Source: Laedolimicola ammoniilytica
GTDB taxonomy: Bacteria; Bacillota; Clostridia; Lachnospirales; Lachnospiraceae
DNA length: 64,000 nt
Assembly (NCBI RefSeq): GCF_025567165.1
Contig: NZ_JAOQKC010000008.1
Location: 97,221 to 161,220 of the forward strand
Reading direction: 5' to 3'
The notes under the pieces were generated by a model. The model did not search any database. It saw nothing but the letters and a program-made list of their open reading frames with translations, and was not told the DNA's origin. Each line of letters starts with the position of its first letter. The first letter of the stretch is position 1. This document shows positions 43,594 to 52,241 of the stretch, piece after piece. Made by a program: the position numbers and the translations under genes.

Positions 43594-45825
43594 ATGAGTA
43601 GTTATGATCTTTTGAACCCGGAACAGAAAGAAGCGGTGCTTCATACAGAAGGACCGCTTCTGATTTTGGCGGGAGCCGGTTCCGGCAAGACCCGGGTACT
43701 GACACACCGGGTAGCTTATCTGATAGAGCAGGGTACCGCACCCTGGAATATTCTGGCAATTACATTTACCAATAAGGCGGCAGGAGAAATGCGGGAGCGC
43801 GTGGATAAGCTGGTGGGCCTGGGCAGCGACAGCATCTGGGTCAGCACCTTCCATTCCACCTGCGTGCGGATCCTGCGCCGTTATATCGACCGGCTGGGCT
43901 TCGACACTTCATTTTCCATCTATGACACAGATGATCAGAAGTCCGTGATGAAGGAGGTCTGCAAGAAGCTGCAGATCGACACGAAGGTGTACAGGGAACG
44001 GATGCTTCTGGGCGCTATTTCCCATGCGAAGGATGAGCTCATCAGTCCGGAGCAAATGAGGCTGGATGCAGGCGCTGACTGGAATCAGCAGAAGATCGCG
44101 GGAGTTTATGCGGAATACCAGGCCCAGCTTCGGAAGAATAACGCATTGGACTTTGATGATTTGATTATGAAGACGGTGGAGCTGTTCCGGAATTGTCCGG
44201 ATGTGCTGGATTATTACCAGGAGCGGTTCCGTTATATCATGGTGGACGAGTATCAGGACACTAATACAGCCCAGTTCCAGCTGGTGAGCCTTCTGGCTGC
44301 CAAGTACCGGAATCTCTGCGTGGTGGGTGACGATGACCAGTCCATCTACCGGTTCCGGGGCGCGAATATCATGAATATCCTGAACTTCGAGCAGGTATTT
44401 CCGGACGCGAAGGTGATCAAGCTGGAGCAGAACTACCGTTCCACCAGCAATATCCTGAACGCGGCCAATGAGGTCATTCACCACAATCAGGGTCGGAAAG
44501 ACAAGCGGCTCTGGACCGACAATGGAACCGGCGTACCGGTGCGCTTCCGACAGTTCCAGAACGCCTTTGAGGAGGCTGAGCACGTCGTCGGCAATATCGT
44601 AAGCCATATCCAGAAGGAGGAGGCCGAGTATAAGGATCACGCGATTCTCTACCGTACCAACGCCCAGTCCCGTCTCTTCGAGGAGAAGCTCATTTACGCC
44701 AATATTCCCTATAAGATCATCGGTGGCGTGAATTTCTATGCACGCAAGGAGATCAAGGACCTGCTGGCGTACCTGAAGACCGTGGACAATGGCCGCGATG
44801 AGGTGGCAGTGCGCCGTATCATCAACGTGCCCAAGCGCGGTATCGGCGCGACGACGCTCAGCCGTGTGGGCGAGTTCGCTGTGGCCAACGATATGGGCTT
44901 CTACGAGGCGCTGCTGAACGCCGAAGAGATTCCCGGCATCGGCCGTGGCGCATCCAAGGTGCTGCCCTTTACGGCGCTGATTCAGACCCTGCGGGCCAAG
45001 CAGGAGTACGCGAAGGTCAGCGAGCTTCTGGAGACCATCCTGGAGGAGACCGGATACCGCAGAGAGCTGATTTTGGAGGGCACCGACGAGTCCGAGGCCC
45101 GGCTGGAGAATATTGACGAGCTCATGAGCAAGGTCAAGGATTACGATGAAAATGCGGAAAATCCGTCCTTAAGTGGTTTCCTGGAGGAAGTCGCCCTGGT
45201 GGCAGACATCGATAATCTGGAGGAGGAGAGCAACCATGTGGTGCTGATGACCCTGCACAGCGCCAAAGGCCTGGAATTCCCCTATGTCTATATGGTCGGC
45301 ATGGAGGATGGCCTGTTCCCCAGCTACATGTCCATCGTGGCTGACAATCCCCAGGAGGAGATTGAGGAGGAGCGGCGTCTCTGCTATGTGGGTATCACCC
45401 GCGCCAAGAAGGAGCTGACCCTGACGGCAGCCAGACAACGGATGGTGAGGGGCGAGATTCAGTACAATATGGTTTCCCGTTTCGTCAAAGAGATTCCAGA
45501 CGAGTATCTGGAAAATAAGACTGAGAATCCGGGACAGCGGGCAAAAGAGGCCAAGGAGCAGCGCATTAACCAGCGCAAGCAGGCCATGCTGGAGGCCCGC
45601 AGAAGCCTTCGAGCAAAGCCAATCCAGTCCAAAATGGTGGCGGCCACCAAGGCGTCCCATCTGGATTATGGCGTGGGAGACCGGGTGAAGCATATCCGTT
45701 TCGGCGAGGGTACCGTGCTTGAGATTACCGAAGGGGCCAAGGACTACGAGGTGCGTGTGAACTTTGATACGGCGGGCGTGAAGAAGCTGTTCGCGTCTTT
45801 TGCGAAGCTACAGAAGATTTATTAA
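43594..45825 (+). CDS. pcrA: ATP-dependent DNA helicase PcrA/UvrD
   Basis: 743 residues, SF1A helicase of normal length. Motifs: LNPEQKEAVLHTEGPLLILA, Walker A AGAGSGKTR, ITFTNKAAGEMRERV (Ia), VDEYQDTN (II), GDDDQSIYRFRGA (III), LEQNYRST (IV), LMTLHSAKGLEFPYV (V) and CYVGITRAKKELTL (VI). A C-terminal Tudor-like domain (HIRFGEGTVLEI) contacts RNA polymerase in the family. It unwinds DNA in repair and displaces RecA. AGGGAG precedes the ATG. Confidence 0.97.
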   Translation: MSSYDLLNPEQKEAVLHTEGPLLILAGAGSGKTRVLTHRVAYLIEQGTAPWNILAITFTNKAAGEMRERVDKLVGLGSDSIWVSTFHSTCVRILRRYIDRLGFDTSFSIYDTDDQKSVMKEVCKKLQIDTKVYRERMLLGAISHAKDELISPEQMRLDAGADWNQQKIAGVYAEYQAQLRKNNALDFDDLIMKTVELFRNCPDVLDYYQERFRYIMVDEYQDTNTAQFQLVSLLAAKYRNLCVVGDDDQSIYRFRGANIMNILNFEQVFPDAKVIKLEQNYRSTSNILNAANEVIHHNQGRKDKRLWTDNGTGVPVRFRQFQNAFEEAEHVVGNIVSHIQKEEAEYKDHAILYRTNAQSRLFEEKLIYANIPYKIIGGVNFYARKEIKDLLAYLKTVDNGRDEVAVRRIINVPKRGIGATTLSRVGEFAVANDMGFYEALLNAEEIPGIGRGASKVLPFTALIQTLRAKQEYAKVSELLETILEETGYRRELILEGTDESEARLENIDELMSKVKDYDENAENPSLSGFLEEVALVADIDNLEEESNHVVLMTLHSAKGLEFPYVYMVGMEDGLFPSYMSIVADNPQEEIEEERRLCYVGITRAKKELTLTAARQRMVRGEIQYNMVSRFVKEIPDEYLENKTENPGQRAKEAKEQRINQRKQAMLEARRSLRAKPIQSKMVAATKASHLDYGVGDRVKHIRFGEGTVLEITEGAKDYEVRVNFDTAGVKKLFASFAKLQKIY

Positions 45826-45878
45826 AAATGCTTTTGCAAAATTTGCGGGAAACGATAGTAATTTTATGTATCCTGTGA

Positions 45879-45884
45879 TATAAT
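45879..45884 (+). promoter_or_regulatory. Extended -10 promoter
   Basis: TGATATAAT gives an extended -10 (TATAAT at 45879-45884) without a good -35, 64 bp before the next gene. Confidence 0.5.
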
Positions 45885-45947
45885 AGGAGCACTTAGAAAT
45901 GTGCGCGAAATGCAAAATAAGCGGACTGCGGAAAGGATGTAGGAACG

Positions 45948-46196
45948 ATGAATAATAAGATGGAAGATTTTCTGACAGCAACCAAGTTAAATGAACTGCT
46001 TCATAAGAAAGAGCTCGAGGAGAAGAACAAGAATACGGTACTCTGGATTCTGGCTGTGATCGGAGCGGTGGCAGCAGTGGCTGGAATCGCCTATGCAGTA
46101 TATCGTTTCTTTGCACCGTCTTACCTGGATGAGTTCGAGGACGATTTCGATGACGACGAGTTTGACGATGATTTCTTTGACGACGAGGAAGAGTAA
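45948..46196 (+). CDS. Small membrane protein with acidic tail
   Basis: 82 residues. A charged N-terminus (1-28) is followed by a single helix (about 29-52, VLWILAVIGAVAAVAGIAYA) and a C-terminal tail composed almost only of Asp, Glu and Phe (FEDDFDDDEFDDDFFDDEEE). It is typical of a Lachnospiraceae conserved hypothetical. The acidic tail could bind cations or basic proteins. Function is unknown. AAAGGATG precedes the start and a strong terminator follows. Confidence 0.75.
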   Translation: MNNKMEDFLTATKLNELLHKKELEEKNKNTVLWILAVIGAVAAVAGIAYAVYRFFAPSYLDEFEDDFDDDEFDDDFFDDEEE

Positions 46197-46210
46197 GTAA
46201 GAGCTTGGAA

Positions 46211-46256
46211 AAAGAGTGTCTCAGGACAGAGCAGATGTTTTGAGACACTCTTTTTT
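46211..46256 (+). terminator. Intrinsic terminator
   Basis: AAAGAGTGTCTCA (46211-46223) pairs with TGAGACACTCTTT (46241-46253), continuing into a T-run. Confidence 0.9.
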
Positions 46257-46350
46257 ATGGGACAGGAAATTCCGATGGAATTCCCTGTCCCATAAAAGCA
46301 AGCAGAGCTTGCAAGGATGCGCACTCGGCGCAGTGGCACATTCTTTTTAT
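46257..46350. repeat. Modular multi-hairpin intergenic repeat, copy 2
   Basis: It starts immediately after the terminator, as copy 1 does. ATGGGACAGG-AAATTCC/GGAATTCC-CTGTCCCAT (46257-46293, one mismatch) is followed by GCAAGC/GCTTGC (about 46298-46312) and a CACT/AGTG element. It ends GGCGCAGTGGCACATTCTTTTTAT, matching the end of copy 1 (465-593). Confidence 0.7.
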
Positions 46351-46367
46351 ATTATGGAGGAAGAGTG

Positions 46368-46763
46368 ATGAAAAAAAGACGTAATCCGCTGGCACAGTTT
46401 ATGATTGGCATGGTGATGCTGGCGGCAGGACTTTACTGGTTCCTGTCTAATGTAACGGTGATGACCCATTTCGGATTCCAGCTCTGGAACTTCCGGGTGG
46501 GAGCAGGCCTGATCGTGGTTCCCTTTATCGCCGGGATTATCTGGCTGTTTGTCAATGTGGATTCCTTTGGGGCCAAGCTTTTGACGGTACTGGGAATCGT
46601 AGTGATTCTGGCTTCCATCATAGCCAATATCCAGTTCATATTCCGGGCCACCAGCCTGTATGTGTATCTGATTATGCTGATATTGATCTTCGGCGGCGCG
46701 GCTCTGGTGGGTCAGGTGCTGTTCCGGTGGCCGAAGGATGAGGATGAAAAAAAGAAGAAGTAG
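46368..46763 (+). CDS. Small multi-pass membrane protein, unknown
   Basis: 131 residues from the ATG at 46368, which has GGAGGAAG 6 nt upstream. Four hydrophobic helices are visible (about 8-28, 40-60, 66-85, 92-112) and a highly charged C-terminus (KDEDEKKKK). No family signature is recognised. It lies between the hairpin repeat and rlmD, in the same direction, with 27 bp to rlmD. Confidence 0.7.
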   Translation: MKKRRNPLAQFMIGMVMLAAGLYWFLSNVTVMTHFGFQLWNFRVGAGLIVVPFIAGIIWLFVNVDSFGAKLLTVLGIVVILASIIANIQFIFRATSLYVYLIMLILIFGGAALVGQVLFRWPKDEDEKKKK

Positions 46764-46790
46764 AAGAGATATCGGAGAAAAAGAGGTTTT

Positions 46791-48455
46791 ATGAAAAAAG
46801 GTGAGATTTACGAGGGGCTCGTCGAGAAGACCGAGTTCCCGAATAAAGGTATCGTGACGGTGGAAGAGCGCCGCGTGGCGGTGAAGAATACATTGCCGGG
46901 TCAGAAAATCAGGTTTCGGCTTAAAAAGGTGCGGAAAGGTGTGGGCGAAGGCCAGCTTCTGGAGGTACTGGAGCCTGCGGCCAATGAGATTACGCCGGAA
47001 TGTCCCCATTTCGCAGACTGCGGCGGCTGCACCTGGCAGAATCTGTCCTACGAAGAGCAGCGTCTGCTGAAGGAAGGACAGCTCCGGGAGCTTCTTGACG
47101 GAGCTATCACAAAGCCTTACCTGTTCGAAGGCGTGAAGGGCAGCCCGAGACAGCTGGAGTACCGCAATAAGATGGAGTTCTCCTTCGGCGATGAGGAAAA
47201 GGACGGCCCGCTGGCTCTTGGTATGCACAAGCGGGGCAGCTTCTACGATATCGTAACAGCAGACAAGTGTCAGATTGTGGATGAGGATTTCCGGAAGATT
47301 CTCTGCTGTGTGCTGGAACATTTCAAAAAGAAAGAGTTACCCTTTTATCACAGACTGCGCCATACCGGGTATCTGCGCCATCTGCTGGTGCGGAAAGCGG
47401 CGAATACCGGGGAGCTCCTGGTGGATCTGATTACCACCACCCAGCGCCTTGGAGAGGACGGCGGCGATTACAGCGCCCTGGCGGCGGACGAGTCCTGGGC
47501 AGAAGAGCTGCGCGCGCTTTCGCTGGAGGGCGAGATCGTGGGGATCCTGCATACCTATAATGACAGTCTGGCAGATGTGGTGCAGAACGACCGGACCGAG
47601 CTTCTGTATGGACGGGATTATTTCTACGAGGAGCTTCTGGGGCTTCGGTTTAAGATTTCCCCCTTTTCCTTCTTCCAGACCAATTCCCTGGGAGCAGAGC
47701 TTCTCTATGAGACTGCCCGGGGCTATATCGGAGAGACGGACGATCGCGTGATCTTCGACCTGTACAGCGGCACCGGCACCATTGCCCAGATGCTGGCTCC
47801 GGTGGCCAAAAAGGTAGTGGGCGTGGAAATCGTGGAGGAGGCTGTGGAAGCCGCCAAAGTGAATGCCCGGCTGAACGGCCTGTCCAACTGTTCCTTTATC
47901 GCCGGTGATGTGCTGAAGGTTATCGATGAGCTGACAGATAAGCCAGATCTCATTGTGCTGGATCCGCCCCGGGACGGAATTCACCCCAAGGCGCTGCAGA
48001 AGATCATTGATTTCGGCGTAAACCGGATTGTCTATATCAGCTGTAAACCCACCAGTCTGACGCGCGATCTGGAGCTTCTGCAGGGCAGAGGCTACCGGGT
48101 GGAGAAGTGCGTGGGCGTGGATATGTTCCCGTTTACGGGGAATATAGAGACGGTTGTCTTGCTTTCCAAGGGTGAGGTCGACTCGAAAAAGATTCGGGTT
48201 GAGTTCTCTTTGGAAGATATGGATATGTCCGAATTTCAGGATGGGGCAACCTATCCGCAGATCAAGGAGTATGTGTTGGAGCATACCGGGTTAAAGGTGT
48301 CCAACCTCTATATCTCACAGATTAAACGAAAATGTGGGATTGGGGTTGGTAAGAACTATAATCTGCCGAAGTCCGAGGATTCCAGACAGCCCCAGTGTCC
48401 GCAGGAAAAAGAGAAAGCAATCCGAGAAGCATTCAAATATTTTGGGATGATCTAA
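46791..48455 (+). CDS. rlmD: 23S rRNA (uracil-1939-C5)-methyltransferase with element-encoded tail
   Basis: 554 residues. An N-terminal TRAM-like domain (about 1-65) is followed by the 4Fe-4S cysteines CPHFADCGGC and the SAM-binding FDLYSGTGTIAQ. DPPRDGIHPKAL and the catalytic ISCKPTSLTRD complete an RlmD core ending near residue 452. Residues 453-554 are an extra tail (ETVVLLSK to YFGMI) that begins at the att sequence GAGACGGT. The tail closely resembles the last 102 residues of the recombinase at 61179-63146. I infer that the native 3' end was replaced by element-borne sequence, leaving the enzyme core whole. Confidence 0.93.
   Translation: MKKGEIYEGLVEKTEFPNKGIVTVEERRVAVKNTLPGQKIRFRLKKVRKGVGEGQLLEVLEPAANEITPECPHFADCGGCTWQNLSYEEQRLLKEGQLRELLDGAITKPYLFEGVKGSPRQLEYRNKMEFSFGDEEKDGPLALGMHKRGSFYDIVTADKCQIVDEDFRKILCCVLEHFKKKELPFYHRLRHTGYLRHLLVRKAANTGELLVDLITTTQRLGEDGGDYSALAADESWAEELRALSLEGEIVGILHTYNDSLADVVQNDRTELLYGRDYFYEELLGLRFKISPFSFFQTNSLGAELLYETARGYIGETDDRVIFDLYSGTGTIAQMLAPVAKKVVGVEIVEEAVEAAKVNARLNGLSNCSFIAGDVLKVIDELTDKPDLIVLDPPRDGIHPKALQKIIDFGVNRIVYISCKPTSLTRDLELLQGRGYRVEKCVGVDMFPFTGNIETVVLLSKGEVDSKKIRVEFSLEDMDMSEFQDGATYPQIKEYVLEHTGLKVSNLYISQIKRKCGIGVGKNYNLPKSEDSRQPQCPQEKEKAIREAFKYFGMI
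48147..48154 (+). other. Left attachment core (attL) in rlmD
   Basis: GAGACGGT encodes Glu-Thr and the start of Val (RlmD residues 453-455) in the same codon phase as the right copy. Beyond these 8 bp the two ends diverge at DNA level but encode similar residues. Confidence 0.65.
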
Positions 48456-48479
48456 CATCCCGCAAAATGGAGGTTTCTT

Positions 48480-48725
48480 ATGGATAGATTGATTTCTTGT
48501 GAGTTTAACATGGATACCGCTTGTGTGGAACTGAAATTTTTAGATGGCAGCATGATTGCCATTGATACCATCGCCGTGGAGAATGAGGTTGCTGACAATA
48601 TGTATCAACGGTCAGAACTGGATTATCTAATCTACAATGATCCGGTTGGATATGCAGACTTGATCTTGAACGGTGATCCCGAAATTTATCTAAAAACTGT
48701 AACTGAATGTAAACCCTTAGATTAA
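48480..48725 (+). CDS. DUF6061-type small protein
   Basis: 81 residues, starting 24 bp after the rlmD stop with TGGAGG upstream. It looks like a small acidic soluble protein (LISCEFNMDTACVELKFLDG, then DTIAVENEVADN). I recognise it as the DUF6061 type often found next to such elements. No catalytic motif is seen. A strong terminator follows. The first gene inside the left end, it is probably transcribed from the rlmD promoter and so expressed only when the element is integrated. Confidence 0.75.
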   Translation: MDRLISCEFNMDTACVELKFLDGSMIAIDTIAVENEVADNMYQRSELDYLIYNDPVGYADLILNGDPEIYLKTVTECKPLD

Positions 48726-48731
48726 AACTCA

Positions 48732-48767
48732 GCCCTCTGCCTTTTCCTTGGCAGAGGGCCGTTTTTT
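48732..48767 (+). terminator. Intrinsic terminator after the DUF6061 gene
   Basis: GCCCTCTGCC (48732-48741) pairs with GGCAGAGGGC (48750-48759), then TTTTTT at 48762-48767. It isolates rlmD-directed transcription from the convergent cargo operon. Confidence 0.92.
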
Positions 48768-48776
48768 GCTTAACAG

Positions 48777-51419
48777 TTATTGAGCATCCCTTAATTGCTC
48801 TACAACACTGCATTTCGCTGCGTTGTCATACATCATGCAAGGAATCAGCCACCCCAGCAGAAGAAATACCGGAATTGTCAGCAGGACAGGCAGAATGGTG
48901 AATCGATACTCAAAGAACCAGAACATACTGCCCAGCATTTTTCCTGCAAGAGGTCCCACCGCCAGCGACAGAATAAAGGCCGCCGCTACGGAGGACATTG
49001 CGTAAAATAATCCCTCGTAGATCAGCATGGTTTTGAGCTGCCGGTTCGTCATTCCTACAGCCTGAAGCACAGCAAATTCACGGCGGCGGGAAAGAATACC
49101 GGTCATCATGGCGTTGAAGAAATTTAAGAATCCCACCAGCCCGATGATAGCACAGAGAATACCACCTATCAGAAGGAACATCTGCCGGAACTGAGCAAAT
49201 TCAGAGCGAGCCGTGGCCTTGCTTTCATACATCAAGGGCGAAAACTCACCGGCAGTGAGCTTCGATAGATATTGCTCTGCTTCGGCCTCGTCAACTTCGT
49301 CCGCTGTGTCGAACAGGTAGAGCATCGGAATGGCTGCACCACCGCTGTCCCTCTGTGCGGTGTCCACAGACAAAACTACGTCATATCCAATACCACTATA
49401 ACGATAACTCATGGAATTCGGAAGTTCTACCAAGGCGCAGACCGTGTACTCTACATCTCTGGCTCCATACAATTTTGCCTGAAAGTACTCCTCCGGTGTA
49501 TCTTCGGTGAGTTCCCCGGTGCGGCTGTCGATATATTTCACATCGTCCGCATAGGTAACGGTGATCGTGTCTCCCACCTTGGGGTAGTATTCAAGATTGG
49601 GCAGATTACCGTAGTCATCTAAGGAAACCGCAATGGCAATGGCGTTATTGTCCGGCTCCAACATGGGAGAAATATCTCCGTCGAATACTTGCAGCTTGTC
49701 AAACAGACTGTTATCCAGAGCCTCGATTCTGGTATCTCCCATCACCATATTGCCCCGGTGCTCCAGACGGCTCATATGGCTGTCCAACTGCTCGGCGCTT
49801 TCGTACTTTGCATAGTCCTGCCGCAGAGCATTCTCCGTCATCCACAGGTAGGCGGGTTTTCGCACAGCATATCCCGTGCCGGAAAGACTGGCCTTTGTGT
49901 TTGCTGCGATCTCTTCGATCTGTTCTGGCGTGATGAATTCATCTGCCGGGTTGTAACGGAAATAGTCGGGCGTGCTGACGATAAAATCGGCGCAGGTCAT
50001 GGCGGATACATACTTCTCCATGCTGAAGCCGCCCACAAAGGCACACAGCGCATTGAACAGTGTCACCGACAGTGCCAGAGACACCACCACCAGCACCGTC
50101 TTTTTCTTGTTTCGTCCCAGATTGGCAAAGGCCATCTGATGGAGCTTTGCTCCCCGGATGCTGCGCCGTTTTTTCTTGGTCTGCATCACATCCGTATATT
50201 TGGTAGCCTCCACCGGAGAGACCTTGGCTGCCATTTTTCCGGGCTTAGAACAGGACAAAAGCACCGTCAACAAGGCAAACAGCATGGACCCAAGGAAGAT
50301 CACAGGCGAAGTGCTGATGGTGGTGATGCCTGTATCCAACTGGATGGAGTGCAAGACAACAGGCACCAAAACAGCGCCGATGCCGTAGCCCAGCAGCAGC
50401 CCCGCCGGAATGCCGATCAGACAAAGCAGAAGTGCCTGCTGGCGAATGATGCGTTTGAGCTGCCGGGGCGTTGTGCCAATGGTTTTCAGAAGTCCGTAAA
50501 ACCGGATATCCCCTGCAACAGAGATCTGAAAAATGTTATAGATGATAAGATACCCAGTGAAAATCACCAGCAGCAAAAAAGCTGCTATGGCGATCACAAG
50601 TTCCGGATCAAGCTTCGACTCCAGCTGGGATGAGGTATATCCCCAGTTGACGCCGATCCGGACGCTGTTGGGATCGGTATAGCTGTCCCATGTGTAGCCA
50701 AGATCGGTATCCACCTGCTCCATCTGCCCTTGAATGTTTGTGCCGGAGGCCAGCATGACATTCAAATCGGTGCGGAAAGGCTGTAAACCTGTTTTTACTG
50801 CCTGCGCTTCGATGTCATCTGCGTAATCACGGCTGATGTTGATGTAATGAACAGGCATTAGTTCATCATAGTCCCAATAGCCTACCAGCGTAAAGGTATC
50901 TGTTACAGTAAAGGCGGTTTGATCCTTGTCCGTAATGGAATAGGAAACCGTGACCTCGGCGCCCAGCTCCGGCGTTACGCCAAGCAGCTGCAACGCTGCC
51001 GTATCCATGGCTACCTCTTTGCCGCTTTCGGGCATCCGTCCGGTAGTAGGGGTGGCATAGCTCCATTTGGTGCAGTTGGCATCCATGTAGCTGATCTCTG
51101 CCGGCGTTTTGGAAAAGACACCATCCGCAGTGATGCCGATCACCTTCCGTGCCCCCGCAGACTTTACCTTCGGGTGGGCGGCGATACGTTCCGCCTGCTC
51201 GGGGGAAACATCCTTAAAGGTGCCGTGTGCATAGCCGCCTACCTGCCGAAACTGGTAGGTTTCATAGCTGGCGTTCAACGACAAGACAATGGTGAACATG
51301 GACGTAAATAGCAGCGTTGTCAGCGCAATGGCAAAAATGGCGATCAGATTGCGGCGACGGTTCGCATAAAGAGATTTTAAGCTGAGCTTTCGAATACATT
51401 TTCTGTTTTTGACATTCAT
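48777..51419 (-). CDS. FtsX-family ABC transporter permease (large)
   Basis: 880 residues from the ATG at 51419, with GGGAGGT 7 nt upstream. A GTG 9 bp earlier overlaps that site. Two FtsX-like halves are visible. Helix 1 is at about 25-47, then a large extracellular domain (about 50-260), helices near 270-300, 325-355 and 370-390, helix about 440-465, a second extracellular domain (about 465-735) and three C-terminal helices. The family exports or resists antimicrobial peptides, or transduces wall stress. Paired ATPase, kinase and regulator genes favour peptide resistance. Confidence 0.88.
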   Translation of the reverse strand: MNVKNRKCIRKLSLKSLYANRRRNLIAIFAIALTTLLFTSMFTIVLSLNASYETYQFRQVGGYAHGTFKDVSPEQAERIAAHPKVKSAGARKVIGITADGVFSKTPAEISYMDANCTKWSYATPTTGRMPESGKEVAMDTAALQLLGVTPELGAEVTVSYSITDKDQTAFTVTDTFTLVGYWDYDELMPVHYINISRDYADDIEAQAVKTGLQPFRTDLNVMLASGTNIQGQMEQVDTDLGYTWDSYTDPNSVRIGVNWGYTSSQLESKLDPELVIAIAAFLLLVIFTGYLIIYNIFQISVAGDIRFYGLLKTIGTTPRQLKRIIRQQALLLCLIGIPAGLLLGYGIGAVLVPVVLHSIQLDTGITTISTSPVIFLGSMLFALLTVLLSCSKPGKMAAKVSPVEATKYTDVMQTKKKRRSIRGAKLHQMAFANLGRNKKKTVLVVVSLALSVTLFNALCAFVGGFSMEKYVSAMTCADFIVSTPDYFRYNPADEFITPEQIEEIAANTKASLSGTGYAVRKPAYLWMTENALRQDYAKYESAEQLDSHMSRLEHRGNMVMGDTRIEALDNSLFDKLQVFDGDISPMLEPDNNAIAIAVSLDDYGNLPNLEYYPKVGDTITVTYADDVKYIDSRTGELTEDTPEEYFQAKLYGARDVEYTVCALVELPNSMSYRYSGIGYDVVLSVDTAQRDSGGAAIPMLYLFDTADEVDEAEAEQYLSKLTAGEFSPLMYESKATARSEFAQFRQMFLLIGGILCAIIGLVGFLNFFNAMMTGILSRRREFAVLQAVGMTNRQLKTMLIYEGLFYAMSSVAAAFILSLAVGPLAGKMLGSMFWFFEYRFTILPVLLTIPVFLLLGWLIPCMMYDNAAKCSVVEQLRDAQ

Positions 51420-51434
51420 CGTAGCCACCTCCCG

Positions 51435-52106
51435 TTAGTTCTGGGAGACGATCCGACCATCTTCGATACGGATAATGCGGTCTGCCATCTGCGCAATTTC
51501 TTCGTTGTGAGTGATCATTACGATTGTCTGGGCGAACTTTTGACTGGTGACTTTCAAAAGGCTCAATACATCCTGGCTGGTTTTGGAATCCAGATTGCCG
51601 GTGGGTTCATCTGCCAGAATGATAGCGGGTGCTGCCGCCAGCGCACGGGCAATGGCTACTCGCTGCTGTTGACCGCCTGAGAGCTGATTGGGCAGCGCAT
51701 CCAGACGGTCATCTAGCCCAAGGGTCTGTACAATCTGCTGTACGAAATCCTTATTGACCTTGCCACCGTCCAGCTCAATGGGTAGAACAATATTTTCATA
51801 CACATTCAGCACCGGAACAAGATTATATGCTTGGAACACAAAGCCGATTTTCCTGCGGCGGAAGATGGTCAGCGCTTCCTCCTTTAGGGAGAAAATATCC
51901 TGTCCGTCCACCATGACCGTGCCGCTTGTAGGGCGATCCAGCCCGCCCAGCATGTGCAGCAGCGTGGATTTGCCGGAGCCGGATGTGCCGACAATTGCAA
52001 CAAATTCGCCCTTCTTTACACTTAAATCAACTCCATCCAACGCATGAACTGCGTTATTGCCGGAGCCATAAATCTTTTTCAGGTTTTTTGCCTGTAAAAC
52101 TTCCAT
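51435..52106 (-). CDS. ABC transporter ATP-binding protein (MacB/LolD type)
   Basis: 223 residues from the ATG at 52106, set by GGAGGT. Walker A is GTSGSGKST, the signature LSGGQQQRVAIARAL and Walker B IILADEPTGNLDS. GFVFQAYNLVPVLNVYENI is the Q-loop region typical of the MacB/BceA/LolD group. It pairs with the permease 15 bp downstream. A hairpin and an operator-like repeat lie just upstream. Confidence 0.93.
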   Translation of the reverse strand: MEVLQAKNLKKIYGSGNNAVHALDGVDLSVKKGEFVAIVGTSGSGKSTLLHMLGGLDRPTSGTVMVDGQDIFSLKEEALTIFRRRKIGFVFQAYNLVPVLNVYENIVLPIELDGGKVNKDFVQQIVQTLGLDDRLDALPNQLSGGQQQRVAIARALAAAPAIILADEPTGNLDSKTSQDVLSLLKVTSQKFAQTIVMITHNEEIAQMADRIIRIEDGRIVSQN

Positions 52107-52123
52107 AAATGAGTACCTCCATG

Positions 52124-52172
52124 AAAAAATCTGTATGTATGAAAGGAAATGATCCTTTGATACATACAGATT
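52124..52172 (-). terminator. Terminator or attenuator hairpin before the ABC genes
   Basis: On the minus strand AATCTGTATGTAT (52172-52160) pairs perfectly with ATACATACAGATT (52140-52128), enclosing AAAGGA/TCCTTT and followed by TTTTTT (52129-52124). Only 17 nt then remain to the ATPase ATG, so the site controls all readthrough into the transporter genes. Confidence 0.8.
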
Positions 52173-52202
52173 ATCGCATAGGAATCTTTCCACATTCTTT
52201 CC
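52170..52202 (-). promoter_or_regulatory. Response-regulator-type operator and -10 box
   Basis: On the minus strand GGAAAGA occurs twice 11 bp apart (52202-52196 and 52191-52185), followed by GATAAT (52175-52170). This is an OmpR-type direct repeat covering the -35 position. The -10 box overlaps the 5' arm of the hairpin. Confidence 0.55.
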
Positions 52203-52241
52203 GGCGGAAAATGAAATCTAACAGTTTTGATAGAATTGTTG

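Noticed and set aside
49689..50633. 314-residue plus-strand frame opposite the FtsX permease
   Set aside because: The minus-strand permease has membrane helices and operon context. The plus frame lacks a ribosome-binding site and any recognisable motif.
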